This document shows positions 23,193 to 31,868 of a DNA stretch of 64,000 nucleotides, in pieces; the stretch's first letter is position 1; the number at the start of each line of letters is the position of its first letter. This DNA is from Eubacterium sp. MSJ-21 (GTDB taxonomy: Bacteria; Bacillota; Clostridia; Lachnospirales; Lachnospiraceae), in NCBI RefSeq assembly GCF_018918185.1, contig NZ_JAHLPZ010000007.1, positions 62,001 to 126,000 of the forward strand, read 5' to 3'. A program made the translations under genes and the position numbers. A model generated the notes under the pieces. The model was not told the DNA's origin, ran no database searches, and saw nothing but the letters and a program-made list of their open reading frames with translations.

Positions 23193-24497
23193 ATGGAAAA
23201 ATATGTTATAAAAGGCGGCAATGTTCTGGAAGGAGAAGTATCCATTGCAGGTGCGAAGAATGCGGCACTTGGAATCCTTGCAGCAGCAGTCATGACAGAC
23301 GAAGAATGTATTATTGAGAATGTACCATATGTAGAAGATACAAAGACATTACTTCGTGCAATCGAGACAATTGGCGCTAAGGTAAAATACATTGATAACC
23401 ATACAGTTTCTATCTGCGGAGGAACGATCAAAACCGGAGAAGATGTCTGCGTGGATGATGAATATATTCGAAAGATACGAGCATCCTACTATCTGCTTGG
23501 CGCTCTGCTTGGTAAATACAATTATGCACAGGTTGCATTGCCGGGTGGCTGTGATATTGGACTGCGTCCGATCGACCAGCATATCAAGGGCTTTGAAGCA
23601 CTTGGAGCGAAAGTAGAGATTGTAAATGGTGGAAAGGTCGTTGCGAAAGCAGACCAGTTGATTGGAAACCATATTTATCTCGACGTGGTAACGGTTGGTG
23701 CAACTATTAATATCATGATGGCAGCCGTACTTGCAGAGGGCAAGACAACGATCGAGAATGCAGCGAAGGAGCCGCACATCGTAGATGTAGCGAACTTCCT
23801 GAACAGTATGGGTGCAAATATCAAGGGCGCCGGAACGGATGTCATCCGTATCCGTGGAGTCCAAAAGCTGAAAGGTACGGAATATTCGATTATTCCGGAT
23901 CAGATTGAGGCTGGAACATTTATGACGATGGCAGCTGCCACCAAAGGAAATGTTCTGATCAAGAATGTAATTCCGAAGCACTTAGAGGCAATCTCTTCCA
24001 AACTGAACGAGATTGGTGCACGTGTAATTGAATACGATGACGCAGTCCGTGTTATGGCGGACGGCAGATTCAAAGCAACACAGATTAAAACACTTCCATA
24101 TCCTGGATTCCCAACAGACATGCAGCCACAGATGGCGGTAACACTTGCATTGTCACAGGGAACAAGCGTAATTACGGAGAGTATTTTCGAGAACCGGTTC
24201 AAATATGTGGGCGAGCTTTCCCGTATGGGAGCACGCATCAAGGTAGAGGGTAATTCTGCAGTGATCACCGGCGTGGATGGCTATACAGGTGCCAATCTGG
24301 TAGCACCGGATCTGCGTGCAGGTGCCGCACTTGTGATTGCAGCACTGGCAGCAGAAGGGTTCAGCACCATCGACGATATCAAGTATATTTTGCGTGGTTA
24401 CGAAGATTTCGATGGAAAGATCCGTGGACTTGGCGGTCAGATCGAGGTAGTCGATGACGAGCGCGATGTCCAGAAGTTCAAATTAAGAGTGGGTTAA
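23193..24497 (+). CDS. murA: UDP-N-acetylglucosamine 1-carboxyvinyltransferase
   Basis: The 434-residue enzyme performs the first committed step of peptidoglycan synthesis, adding enolpyruvate from PEP to UDP-GlcNAc. The catalytic cysteine is in the GGCDIGLRPIDQH segment at about residue 117, so it should be fosfomycin-sensitive. The inside-out EPT barrel motifs KNAALG near the start and PYPGFPTDMQPQ near residue 305 are present. Length is normal. Its own promoter lies upstream. A 344-base gap with element C follows. Confidence 0.96.
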   Translation: MEKYVIKGGNVLEGEVSIAGAKNAALGILAAAVMTDEECIIENVPYVEDTKTLLRAIETIGAKVKYIDNHTVSICGGTIKTGEDVCVDDEYIRKIRASYYLLGALLGKYNYAQVALPGGCDIGLRPIDQHIKGFEALGAKVEIVNGGKVVAKADQLIGNHIYLDVVTVGATINIMMAAVLAEGKTTIENAAKEPHIVDVANFLNSMGANIKGAGTDVIRIRGVQKLKGTEYSIIPDQIEAGTFMTMAAATKGNVLIKNVIPKHLEAISSKLNEIGARVIEYDDAVRVMADGRFKATQIKTLPYPGFPTDMQPQMAVTLALSQGTSVITESIFENRFKYVGELSRMGARIKVEGNSAVITGVDGYTGANLVAPDLRAGAALVIAALAAEGFSTIDDIKYILRGYEDFDGKIRGLGGQIEVVDDERDVQKFKLRVG

Positions 24498-24510
24498 AAA
24501 CAAAAATAAA

Positions 24511-24815
24511 TTGACCGATTGCAAAGCATATAGAAGACGGTGTATAGCATATATTTGGATACAGATGTATGATATATACATATGTTTGGAACTTAGAAGT
24601 ACTTGATGTTCTGTGAGTATCAGCAATGCTTGAACACGATGTTCAAGCAAGCCGCTGTTGAGACATGGATGTCGAATCAGCGGCGGTTGCGTGGAGTGAG
24701 AATTGTATATCAGAACATTTAGTACTTCTTAGTTTCAATACATCGTATATAGAATACATCTGTATCCGGATATATACAGGCACATTATTTATGTACATGC
24801 TTTGCAATCGGTCAA
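24511..24815 (+). repeat. Giant nested foldback element C (murA-metG gap)
   Basis: Outer arms 24511-24529 and 24797-24815 are a perfect 19-base inverted repeat. Inside, 24557-24570 pairs perfectly with 24754-24767, and 24591-24613 pairs well with 24711-24733. At the core sit GTACTTGATG and CATTTAGTAC, much like the GTACTTAATG and ATTTAGTAC of elements A and B. The tip branches into two hairpins: CTTGAACA/TGTTCAAG (24629-24647) and GCCGCTG/CAGCGGC (24651-24684) with an inner GACAT/ATGTC. The element fills the gap and ends 26 bases before metG. Confidence 0.75.
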
Positions 24816-24841
24816 TAAGAAAAATAAGGGAGGGGTTTCAT

Positions 24842-26830
24842 ATGCCTAAAAAACCGTACTACATTACAACCGCAATCGCATACACATCTGGTAAGCCTCA
24901 TATAGGCAATACGTATGAGGTTGTACTTGCAGACAGCATTGCCAGATACAAGAGATACGTCGGATACGACGTACGTTTCCAGACAGGAACTGACGAACAT
25001 GGTCAGAAGATCGAGATTAAAGCATTTGAGAATCTCTCCACACCGAAGGAATTCGTGGATGAGACATCGGCTGAGATCAAGCGTATCTGGGATCTGATGA
25101 ACACTTCTTACGACAAATTCATCCGTACAACGGACGATTATCATGAGAAGCAGGTACAGAAGATTTTCAAGAAATTATACGATCAGGGCGATATCTACAA
25201 GGGCGAGTATGAAGGCATGTACTGTACACCTTGTGAATCCTTCTTCACGAAAGCACAGCTTGTGGACGGCAAATGCCCGGACTGTGGCCGTGAGGTACAG
25301 CCGGCAAAGGAAGAAGCATATTTCTTCAAGCTCAGCAAATACGCTGACCGCCTGATCGAGCATATCAATACACATCCGGATTTTATCCAGCCGGAGTCCC
25401 GCAAGAACGAGATGATGAACAACTTCCTCCTTCCGGGACTGCAGGATCTGTGCGTATCAAGAACATCCTTCAAGTGGGGTATTCCTGTAGATTTTGATCC
25501 GGGACATATCGTATATGTATGGATTGACGCATTGACCAACTATATTACAGGGCTTGGCTATGATGTGGATGGCAATTCGGACGAGTTGTACCATCGTTAC
25601 TGGCCTGCAGATCTGCATCTGATCGGTAAGGATATCATCCGTTTCCATACCATTTACTGGCCATGTATCCTCATGGCGCTTGGAGAGCCGCTTCCGAAGC
25701 AGGTATTCGGACATCCTTGGCTCATCCAGAGTGATGGAAAGATGAGTAAATCCCGTGGAAATGTAATCTACGCAGATGATATGGTAGATTTGTTTGGCGT
25801 AGATGCCGTCCGTTACTTCCTGCTGCATGAGATGCCATTTGAAAATGATGGAGTTATTTCGTGGGAGCTTGTAATTGAACGTATCAATTCAGAACTTGCA
25901 AATACACTTGGAAACCTCGTGAACCGTACGATTTCCATGTCGAATAAATATTTCGATGGCGTTGTAACAAATGCCGGTGCAAATGAGCCGGTCGATGATG
26001 ACTTGAAGGCAGTTGTAACCGACACCAGACTCCGTGTAAATGCATGCATGGACAAGCTTCGCGTGGCAGATGCGATTACAGAGATTTTCGCTTTATTTAA
26101 GCGTTGCAATAAGTATATTGATGAGACGATGCCTTGGGCACTTGCCAAGGATCCGGAGAATGCAGACCGTCTGAATACCGTTCTTTACAATCTGGTAGAG
26201 AGCATCGTGATCGGCGCAAGCTTACTGGAGCCATATATGCCTGAGACTTCCGAGAAGATCTTAAAGCAGCTCAATGCAGACAAGCGCCGCGTGACAGAGC
26301 TTTCAAACTTTGGACTGTACCCATCCGGAAATAAGGTAACAGATCAGCCGGAGATTCTCTTCGCAAGAATCGATGCACCAAAGATGCTCGAGGAGATCGA
26401 GAAGCGTTTCCCATCCAAGGTGGTTGAAGAAGAGCCAAAGCCGGAGAAGAAGGCAAAGAAGGAAGAGAAAGTTGAGATTCCGACGCTCGATGCCGTTGTG
26501 AAAGAAGAGATCACAATTGATGAATTCAGCCGTATGCAGCTGCAGATGGGTGAGATCATCTCCTGTGAGGAAGTTGCAAAGTCTAAGAAGCTGCTTTGCT
26601 CTCAGGTAAAGGTACAGGGCAGAACCTTACAGATTGTATCCGGAATCAAGCATTACTATACACCGGAGCAGATGGTTGGTAAGAAGGTTGTTGTTATCAC
26701 GAACCTGAAACCGACAAAGCTTGCGGGTGTGTTATCCGAAGGCATGCTCCTTTGCGCCGAGGATTTCGAAGGAAATCTGGCACTGCTTACCGCAGAGAAG
26801 GATATGCCGGCTGGGGCGATGATCAGCTAG
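24842..26830 (+). CDS. metG: Methionyl-tRNA synthetase
   Basis: The 662-residue enzyme charges tRNA-Met. The class I HIGH-type motif is PHIGNTYE near the start, and KMSKSRGN is the second signature. One zinc knuckle is seen as CTPC..CPDC (about residues 127-144). An anticodon-binding domain follows, then an acidic/lysine linker rich in EEPKPEKKAKKEEK, and a C-terminal OB-fold tRNA-binding domain (about 560-662). ATG 24842 follows GGGAGGGG; the earlier open frame to 24665 covers element C and is not coding. Confidence 0.96.
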   Translation: MPKKPYYITTAIAYTSGKPHIGNTYEVVLADSIARYKRYVGYDVRFQTGTDEHGQKIEIKAFENLSTPKEFVDETSAEIKRIWDLMNTSYDKFIRTTDDYHEKQVQKIFKKLYDQGDIYKGEYEGMYCTPCESFFTKAQLVDGKCPDCGREVQPAKEEAYFFKLSKYADRLIEHINTHPDFIQPESRKNEMMNNFLLPGLQDLCVSRTSFKWGIPVDFDPGHIVYVWIDALTNYITGLGYDVDGNSDELYHRYWPADLHLIGKDIIRFHTIYWPCILMALGEPLPKQVFGHPWLIQSDGKMSKSRGNVIYADDMVDLFGVDAVRYFLLHEMPFENDGVISWELVIERINSELANTLGNLVNRTISMSNKYFDGVVTNAGANEPVDDDLKAVVTDTRLRVNACMDKLRVADAITEIFALFKRCNKYIDETMPWALAKDPENADRLNTVLYNLVESIVIGASLLEPYMPETSEKILKQLNADKRRVTELSNFGLYPSGNKVTDQPEILFARIDAPKMLEEIEKRFPSKVVEEEPKPEKKAKKEEKVEIPTLDAVVKEEITIDEFSRMQLQMGEIISCEEVAKSKKLLCSQVKVQGRTLQIVSGIKHYYTPEQMVGKKVVVITNLKPTKLAGVLSEGMLLCAEDFEGNLALLTAEKDMPAGAMIS

Positions 26831-26872
26831 GAATATAATTAAAGATCTACAGATGTGTGGATAGAAGATAAA

Positions 26873-26908
26873 AAACGACCGGTTGGGTTTCGAACCAACC
26901 GGTCGTTT
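26873..26908. terminator. Bidirectional terminator between metG and the lipoprotein gene
   Basis: AAACGACCGGTTGG and CCAACCGGTCGTTT form a perfect 14-base stem around an 8-base loop, with A and T flanks for both strands. It serves the convergent genes. Confidence 0.85.
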
Positions 26909-26923
26909 GGTATATATAGGGTT

Positions 26924-27643
26924 TTATTGTTCTGTATCTGTAGATGTTCCGGTTTCTGTTACAATCGCGGAACTGATCATAGCAGCATCGATCTTCATAA
27001 AATCACGGTCGCTGATATAATATTTATTTCCATCTTCGATAATCTCAACTGTTACGACCTGTGAGTCCGCATAAGTCATATTTTCACAGCCGGTATTTAA
27101 GATATCAATCAGTCCCTGTGCGAATACAGTCTCATAATCAGCCAGAGAATAATCGTTGTAGGTTCCGGCCTTGACTTCATTGTTAAAGGTTTCAACATAA
27201 GCGGTAACCTCTGCGGATGTCTGTGCAAACAGGTTGATTGGATAAATGGTTATATCTACCAGATAGACACTGCCATCTTTTCTTGCCTTATCTACTTTGT
27301 AATTAACTTTGCTGTAGATATTCTTTGCAAGGGATTCAAACTGCTCCCGCATCTCCGGCGCATCGTCAATATTCACACTGTAATAAGTGAGGATATTATC
27401 CGTAAGCAGATCAATGTTAGCCTGATAAAGCGCATCTGCATCCTCCTGATTGGCACCGGACGCCTCGATATAATCCTTGGTTGCACCAAGATAGTTAATT
27501 GCAATCAAACTCTTGATGTACGTCTGATACCGCTTCTCCACATTTGCCGTACAAGCCGTTAAAGAAAAAATTAAAAGCATACAAATCGGAAAAAGAGAAA
27601 ATCGTTTGTATTTTTTTGCATGATGTTTCATGACAAAGTTCAT
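26924..27643 (-). CDS. Lipoprotein of unknown function (DUF5105-like)
   Basis: The 239-residue protein has a signal peptide ending in the lipobox LTAC, so it would be lipidated on Cys31 and face outside. The mature part is helical at first and then beta-rich, with YYISDRDFMKID near the end, a pattern like the DUF5105/DUF4878-type lipoproteins of Clostridia. ATG 27643 has GAGGTGAT upstream; a second ATG four codons in is also possible. Promoter-like TTGATA (27714-27719) and TACACT (27690-27695) on the minus strand have an 18-base spacer. Function unknown. Confidence 0.7.
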   Translation of the reverse strand: MNFVMKHHAKKYKRFSLFPICMLLIFSLTACTANVEKRYQTYIKSLIAINYLGATKDYIEASGANQEDADALYQANIDLLTDNILTYYSVNIDDAPEMREQFESLAKNIYSKVNYKVDKARKDGSVYLVDITIYPINLFAQTSAEVTAYVETFNNEVKAGTYNDYSLADYETVFAQGLIDILNTGCENMTYADSQVVTVEIIEDGNKYYISDRDFMKIDAAMISSAIVTETGTSTDTEQ

Positions 27644-27689
27644 TTAAAAATCACCTCGTATTAATTTTTGCATGATTACGCACATCCTT

Positions 27690-27719
27690 AGTGTATCATA
27701 AAGTGAAAGTAAATATCAA
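27690..27719 (-). promoter_or_regulatory. Promoter of the lipoprotein gene
   Basis: On the minus strand TTGATA (27719-27714) and TACACT (27695-27690) are 18 bases apart, 47 bases before the start codon. Confidence 0.45.
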
Positions 27720-27754
27720 TACACACATACTATTATTAACCCTTTTAATGTATA

Positions 27755-27896
27755 GTTTGAATTGACGATAATGGATTTACGAAGGGACATTTGCGACCGC
27801 TGGTACTTAATGAGTGTGAAACACGAATTTAGTACCGCTGCGCGGAGCAACTAAGCGGGAGCGGTCCCGGAGTGAACCATTATCGTCAATTCAAAC
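27755..27896 (+). repeat. Nested foldback element B (before the DivIVA-like gene)
   Basis: Outer arms 27755-27774 and 27877-27896 are a perfect 20-base inverted repeat unrelated in sequence to the arms of element A. Inside are GGGAC/GTCCC, then the core GGTACTTAATGA-GTGT-GAA-ACAC-GAATTTAGTACCGCT (27802-27838). The core equals that of element A except for the small stem, which differs on both sides so that pairing is kept. The asymmetric GGAGCAACTAAGCGGGAG and GGAGTGA lie on the 3' side. The size (142 bases) matches element A (140). It lies upstream of the plus-strand gene, between divergent genes. Confidence 0.8.
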
Positions 27897-27966
27897 GTCC
27901 GTTAAAAACAATTTGTATATAGATTATTAATCAGAAATCCCTTGTAAAAAAATGATGCATAAACGA

Positions 27967-27985
27967 AGTTCTTATGGTATAATTA
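27967..27985 (+). promoter_or_regulatory. Extended minus 10 promoter of the DivIVA-like gene
   Basis: TATGGTATAAT near 27973-27983 has an extended minus 10 form. No clear minus 35 box is seen 17 bases upstream. It lies between element B and the start codon. Confidence 0.4.
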
Positions 27986-28028
27986 AGAAACATATTGGAT
28001 AATAGTCATTCGAAAGGAGAATTGTAGA

Positions 28029-28916
28029 ATGGATGTAACTTTGAAGACCACATCATTTGGTGGATATGACAAGAAGGCAGTAGAAAATTATATAGACGAA
28101 TTGACAGCAGAACACGAGAAAGAGGTTGCAGATTTAAAGGCAAACGTATTAAAGCTGTCTGAGACAGTCAAGAATCTTCATACGATGCGTGAGGTGAACC
28201 TGAACGAATCTTCCAGCACAATCGAGAACTTGAAGAAGGTGAATGATGAGCTGCAGGTGGAGGTAACACAGCTTCGTGACAAGATGGCAGCGTATGAGAC
28301 AAGAGAGGAAGAATCAGCCAGCCGTTATGAGTCCATTTCCAGAACTTTGCTGGAGGCACGTGAGAGTGCGGATACTCTGACAAAGCAGACACAGAAGGAA
28401 TGTGATGAACTTCGTGCAACGACAGAGGCAGAGTGTGACAGACAGACACAGGAGACAAGTGACGCCTGCCGTCAGATGTCAGAAGAGACAACAGCAGAAT
28501 GTCAGCGTATGCATGCAGAGACAGTTGCAGCCTGTGAGAGACTGGATGCAGAGACAAAGAGCAAATGTCAGGAACGCAAGGAATCCACATATGCAGAGTG
28601 TGAACGTGTGAAGCGCGAGACAAGAGAAGAAACTGATAAACTGCGTGCGGAGACAGAGAGTGCATGCCAGTCACTGAATGATCATACAGAGGAAACCTGT
28701 GCCAATATGCGTGCAGAGGCAACTGCAGAGTGCGAGGAGATGCGTAATCAGGCAAGAAATGAAGCGTATAATATCCGTATGTCTGTAAAGCGGGAATGTG
28801 AGAGTGTAAGTGAATATATGGCACAGATGAAAGCGGCACTTGATAATGTAGTTGTTTCAGTCGATAACACGATCAAGGTTGCAGATCAGGCATTCCCAGA
28901 GATCAATAACAACTAG
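28029..28916 (+). CDS. DivIVA-like coiled-coil protein with cysteine ladder
   Basis: The 295-residue protein starts like DivIVA/GpsB proteins (TTSFGGYDKKAVENYID, residues 7-23), the part that binds curved membranes in that family. Residues about 25-120 are ordinary heptad coiled coil. From 125 to 257 the sequence follows an exact 11-residue period with cysteine at 125, 136, 147, 158, 169, 180, 191, 213, 224, 235 and 257; positions 202 and 246 are Thr and Ala. These are the only cysteines in the protein. An 11-residue period fits a hendecad, right-handed or straight coiled coil. AAAGGAG precedes ATG 28029. Likely roles are cell-pole or septum organisation; the cysteine array has no known job. 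Confidence 0.75.
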   Translation: MDVTLKTTSFGGYDKKAVENYIDELTAEHEKEVADLKANVLKLSETVKNLHTMREVNLNESSSTIENLKKVNDELQVEVTQLRDKMAAYETREEESASRYESISRTLLEARESADTLTKQTQKECDELRATTEAECDRQTQETSDACRQMSEETTAECQRMHAETVAACERLDAETKSKCQERKESTYAECERVKRETREETDKLRAETESACQSLNDHTEETCANMRAEATAECEEMRNQARNEAYNIRMSVKRECESVSEYMAQMKAALDNVVVSVDNTIKVADQAFPEINNN

Positions 28917-28943
28917 TCGGATTTTGAAAAGCAGTATAAACGG

Positions 28944-28975
28944 GGCTGTCGCACAATGTGTGACAGCCTTATTAG
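28944..28975 (+). terminator. Probable terminator after the DivIVA-like gene
   Basis: GGCTGTC and GACAGCC pair around GCACAATGTGT, where CACA/TGTG can extend the stem, followed by TTATTA. The T tract is short, so read-through into the PAS/GAF gene is possible. Confidence 0.5.
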
Positions 28976-29015
28976 ATACCAATGCTTTATGATACGATAA
29001 GGGGGGCAGGGTTAT

Positions 29016-30830
29016 ATGGTAATTGAAAACAAATACCTCAGAAAAGCAATTGAAAAAACCGGATATATTGTCCTTGTTAAGCGATATATCGTGGGTATGC
29101 CGGGCTCCAGTCTGGTTTATATTTCACCGAATGCATCCGAGATCGGCATGAATGTCGAGATGCTGAACAAGGGATTGAAGTTGTCAGAGGACTATATATA
29201 TCCTTCTGACCGGGAGATGGTTATGAAGACGATTCATAATGCGATTGACAACCGTGTGCAGGATTATGTGCATGAGTATCGCATGGTTGGAGATGATGGG
29301 GTTCTTCGACAGGCGAGGGTCAATATCTGCATTGGAGTTGTATCGGAAGAGGAAAATACATATGAAGTAGAATTTTATATCCGTGATATCTCTGCAGAGA
29401 AGGAAGAAGAGAAAAAGGCGGAGATTAAACAGGCAATCGAGAAGCCGAGCAGGAGAATGCAGATATCCCCTACAGGATCGATGAATATCAGTAAGTTGGA
29501 CAATCCGGGGATGATTCCGCAGATTCAGAAGATGGAGATGGTTATGAGCGGATTTTCTCAGCTTGCACATCTGTATTCTGTTTTTGTGGATGAGAACGGG
29601 AAGGTTGAGTCCACGCCGGTTGGTCCTGCGACGGATCTGGGTGATTTTTACGATTTGTTTGAAACACCGACATATAAAGAATTTTTCAAGACGATGAAAA
29701 AAACAGTGCTGGAAGAGCTGAAACCACACATCTTTGACCGTGAAGAAGGCGGCTATGGTAAGCTGACAATGGCTCCGATTTGTGTGGGTGATAATCTGCA
29801 AGGGTTTTGGGTGCTCGGATCATATACGCCGGAAGAGACAAAACAGCTGGAGCAGCTTTGCGATCTTCATTGGTCAACGGCAGAACTTGTTTCGGACTTT
29901 TTACTGCAAAGCTATAACTCGATTGTAGAGTCAGCGAAGTCCCGTGGTGCCGGTAAGAAGCTGCGTGAAGAGCTTGCACGACAAAGCATCGTCAACAATG
30001 CACTGTCAAAGATTAACAGTAAATTGAGTGAAGATGTAGAACAGGTCATCGCAGAGACTTTGCGGGAAGTTGCGCTGCATATGGATCTGGATCGCATGTT
30101 CTTATACACATTTGATAAAGAAAATCCGAAAGCGTATATGCTGCGGAGTTATTTTGATGTATCCGGAGAGACACCGGGTGACGAGGTGCTGACTTTGCTT
30201 CCGGAACGTCTGTATCTTGTGATGGATGCAATCAAGCGGGACAATGGCTGCTGTATGCTCGATTGTACGAATATGACACAGCGGGATGTGATCAATCTGA
30301 TGCGGTATAATTTCCGTGCAGAGATTGCATATCCAATCTATCTGGAAGGAAGGCTGTATGGTATCCTTATTTTTGCGGAGTCCAAATCCGAGCGGATCTG
30401 GACAAAAGAGGAGCTTCGTTTCTCGCAGAGTATTTCCCTGCTGATTCAGAATATGCTGGAGAATGCGGATGGTGATGATAATGTGCGAAATGTGAATAAA
30501 CATCTCATAGAAACATACAATAGTTTCCATGAGGGCATTTTTATCCGTGATCTGTATACGGGATATGTATTTTTCTCAAACAAAGCATTGAACGATATGC
30601 TTGGATATGATCTGACCGGTGGCGACAGCCGCAAGATCCTGAAAAATCTGCGTGATAAATTCGAGCATATGGATGGTGTCCGCAAGGATATTGCCGGACG
30701 TAAGGTTACAAACTGGTGCAGCTATGTGCCGGCGCTGGATGAGATCATGGATATTACGGAAGTGCCAATCGAATGGTTACAGGGTGGATCTGCGACCATG
30801 ATTATTATGAAAAAAGCTAAGGATAATTAA
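29016..30830 (+). CDS. PAS/GAF multi-sensor protein without output domain
   Basis: The 604-residue cytoplasmic protein seems to hold a PAS domain (about 20-140), a regulatory domain with DFYDLFETPTYKEFF and a Cys/His-poor GAF-like core (about 170-305), a helical connector (about 310-345), a GAF domain (about 345-480, ending IPIYLEGRLYGILIFAE-like) and a second PAS (about 495-600, with YVFFSNKALNDMLGY). No kinase, GGDEF, EAL or DNA-binding domain follows. GGGGGGCAGG precedes ATG 29016. Its place between a DivIVA-like gene and mbl suggests a scaffold or sensor linked to cell shape or motility, but this is inference. Confidence 0.55.
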   Translation: MVIENKYLRKAIEKTGYIVLVKRYIVGMPGSSLVYISPNASEIGMNVEMLNKGLKLSEDYIYPSDREMVMKTIHNAIDNRVQDYVHEYRMVGDDGVLRQARVNICIGVVSEEENTYEVEFYIRDISAEKEEEKKAEIKQAIEKPSRRMQISPTGSMNISKLDNPGMIPQIQKMEMVMSGFSQLAHLYSVFVDENGKVESTPVGPATDLGDFYDLFETPTYKEFFKTMKKTVLEELKPHIFDREEGGYGKLTMAPICVGDNLQGFWVLGSYTPEETKQLEQLCDLHWSTAELVSDFLLQSYNSIVESAKSRGAGKKLREELARQSIVNNALSKINSKLSEDVEQVIAETLREVALHMDLDRMFLYTFDKENPKAYMLRSYFDVSGETPGDEVLTLLPERLYLVMDAIKRDNGCCMLDCTNMTQRDVINLMRYNFRAEIAYPIYLEGRLYGILIFAESKSERIWTKEELRFSQSISLLIQNMLENADGDDNVRNVNKHLIETYNSFHEGIFIRDLYTGYVFFSNKALNDMLGYDLTGGDSRKILKNLRDKFEHMDGVRKDIAGRKVTNWCSYVPALDEIMDITEVPIEWLQGGSATMIIMKKAKDN

Positions 30831-30864
30831 GAAATTTCCGATATATAGATAGGAGGAACAAGAC

Positions 30865-31854
30865 GTGGCAAGTTTAGATATTGGAATCGATCTGGGAACT
30901 GCCAGTATATTAGTCTATGTCAAAGGAAAGGGCGTTGTGTTGAAAGAGCCGTCCGTAGTTGCCTATGACAGAGATACCGAACAGATCAAAGCCATTGGAG
31001 AAGAGGCAAGATTGATGCTCGGAAGAACACCCGGGAATATTATTGCGGTCCGTCCGCTTAGACAGGGTGTAATCTCCGATTATAGAACAACAGAAAAGAT
31101 GTTGAAATATTTCATTCAGAAGGCAGTTGGCAAGAGCTTCTTCGGAAGAAGACCACGGATCAGTGTCTGTGTACCATCCGGTGTTACGGATGTAGAGAAG
31201 CGTGCCGTGGAGGATGCAACCTATCAGGCGGGAGCCAGAGATGTGTATATCATTGAGGAGCCGGTTGCAGCAGCAATCGGGGCAGGGATTGACATCTCCA
31301 GACCTTGTGGAAATATGATTGTGGATATCGGTGGTGGCACTTCCGATATTGCGGTTATTTCCCTGGATGGAGTGGTTGTTTCGACTTCAATCAAAGTGGC
31401 TGGCGATGATTTCGATGATGCAATCGTCCGCTTTATGCGGAAGCGTCATAACCTGTTGATAGGTGAGCGTTCGGCAGAGGAAATCAAGATCAATATTGGA
31501 ACTTGTTATAAACGACCAGAGAATATATCCATGGATATCCGTGGACGAAATCTGGTAACGGGACTTCCTAAGACGGTAACGGTATCTTCGGATGAGACCG
31601 AGGAGGCGCTACGCGAGGTAACATCCCAGATTGTGGATGCAGTACATTCTGTATTGGAACGGACACCGCCGGAGCTGGCAGCGGATATCGCAGACCGTGG
31701 AATCGTGTTGACGGGTGGCGGTGCATTGCTGCATGGACTCGAAGATCTGATCGAGGAGAATACCGGTATCACGACGATGACAGCTGAGGAGCCATTGACG
31801 GCAGTGGCAATTGGCACAGGAAAGTATATTGAGTTTTTGAGTGAACGAAAGTAG
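30865..31854 (+). CDS. mbl: MreB-like rod-shape protein (Mbl type)
   Basis: The 329-residue actin-like ATPase forms membrane-bound filaments that guide cell-wall synthesis. Actin signatures are clear: DIGIDLGTASILVYV at the N-terminus, a VDIGGGTSDIAVI phosphate-2 loop at about 153, and TGGGALLHGL near 285. GTG is used as the start, with AGGAGG 9 bases upstream. The following genes are flgF and flgG, the same order as mbl-flhO-flhP of Bacillus subtilis, which supports Mbl rather than MreB; sequence alone cannot separate them. Confidence 0.85.
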   Translation: MASLDIGIDLGTASILVYVKGKGVVLKEPSVVAYDRDTEQIKAIGEEARLMLGRTPGNIIAVRPLRQGVISDYRTTEKMLKYFIQKAVGKSFFGRRPRISVCVPSGVTDVEKRAVEDATYQAGARDVYIIEEPVAAAIGAGIDISRPCGNMIVDIGGGTSDIAVISLDGVVVSTSIKVAGDDFDDAIVRFMRKRHNLLIGERSAEEIKINIGTCYKRPENISMDIRGRNLVTGLPKTVTVSSDETEEALREVTSQIVDAVHSVLERTPPELAADIADRGIVLTGGGALLHGLEDLIEENTGITTMTAEEPLTAVAIGTGKYIEFLSERK

Positions 31855-31868
31855 AAAGCAGGGAAACG

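Noticed and set aside
24665-24841. N-terminal extension of metG in the same open frame
   Set aside because: It lies across foldback element C, has no ribosome site, and would add residues not found in MetG proteins.
24511-24841. T-box (tRNA-sensing) riboswitch before metG
   Set aside because: An aminoacyl-tRNA synthetase gene with a long structured leader suggests one, but no T-box consensus (AGGGTGGNACCGCG) or following terminator with T run is present.
28168-28839. 223-codon open frame on the minus strand inside the DivIVA-like gene
   Set aside because: It is the antisense shadow of the repetitive coiled-coil codons, with no ribosome site or recognisable protein.
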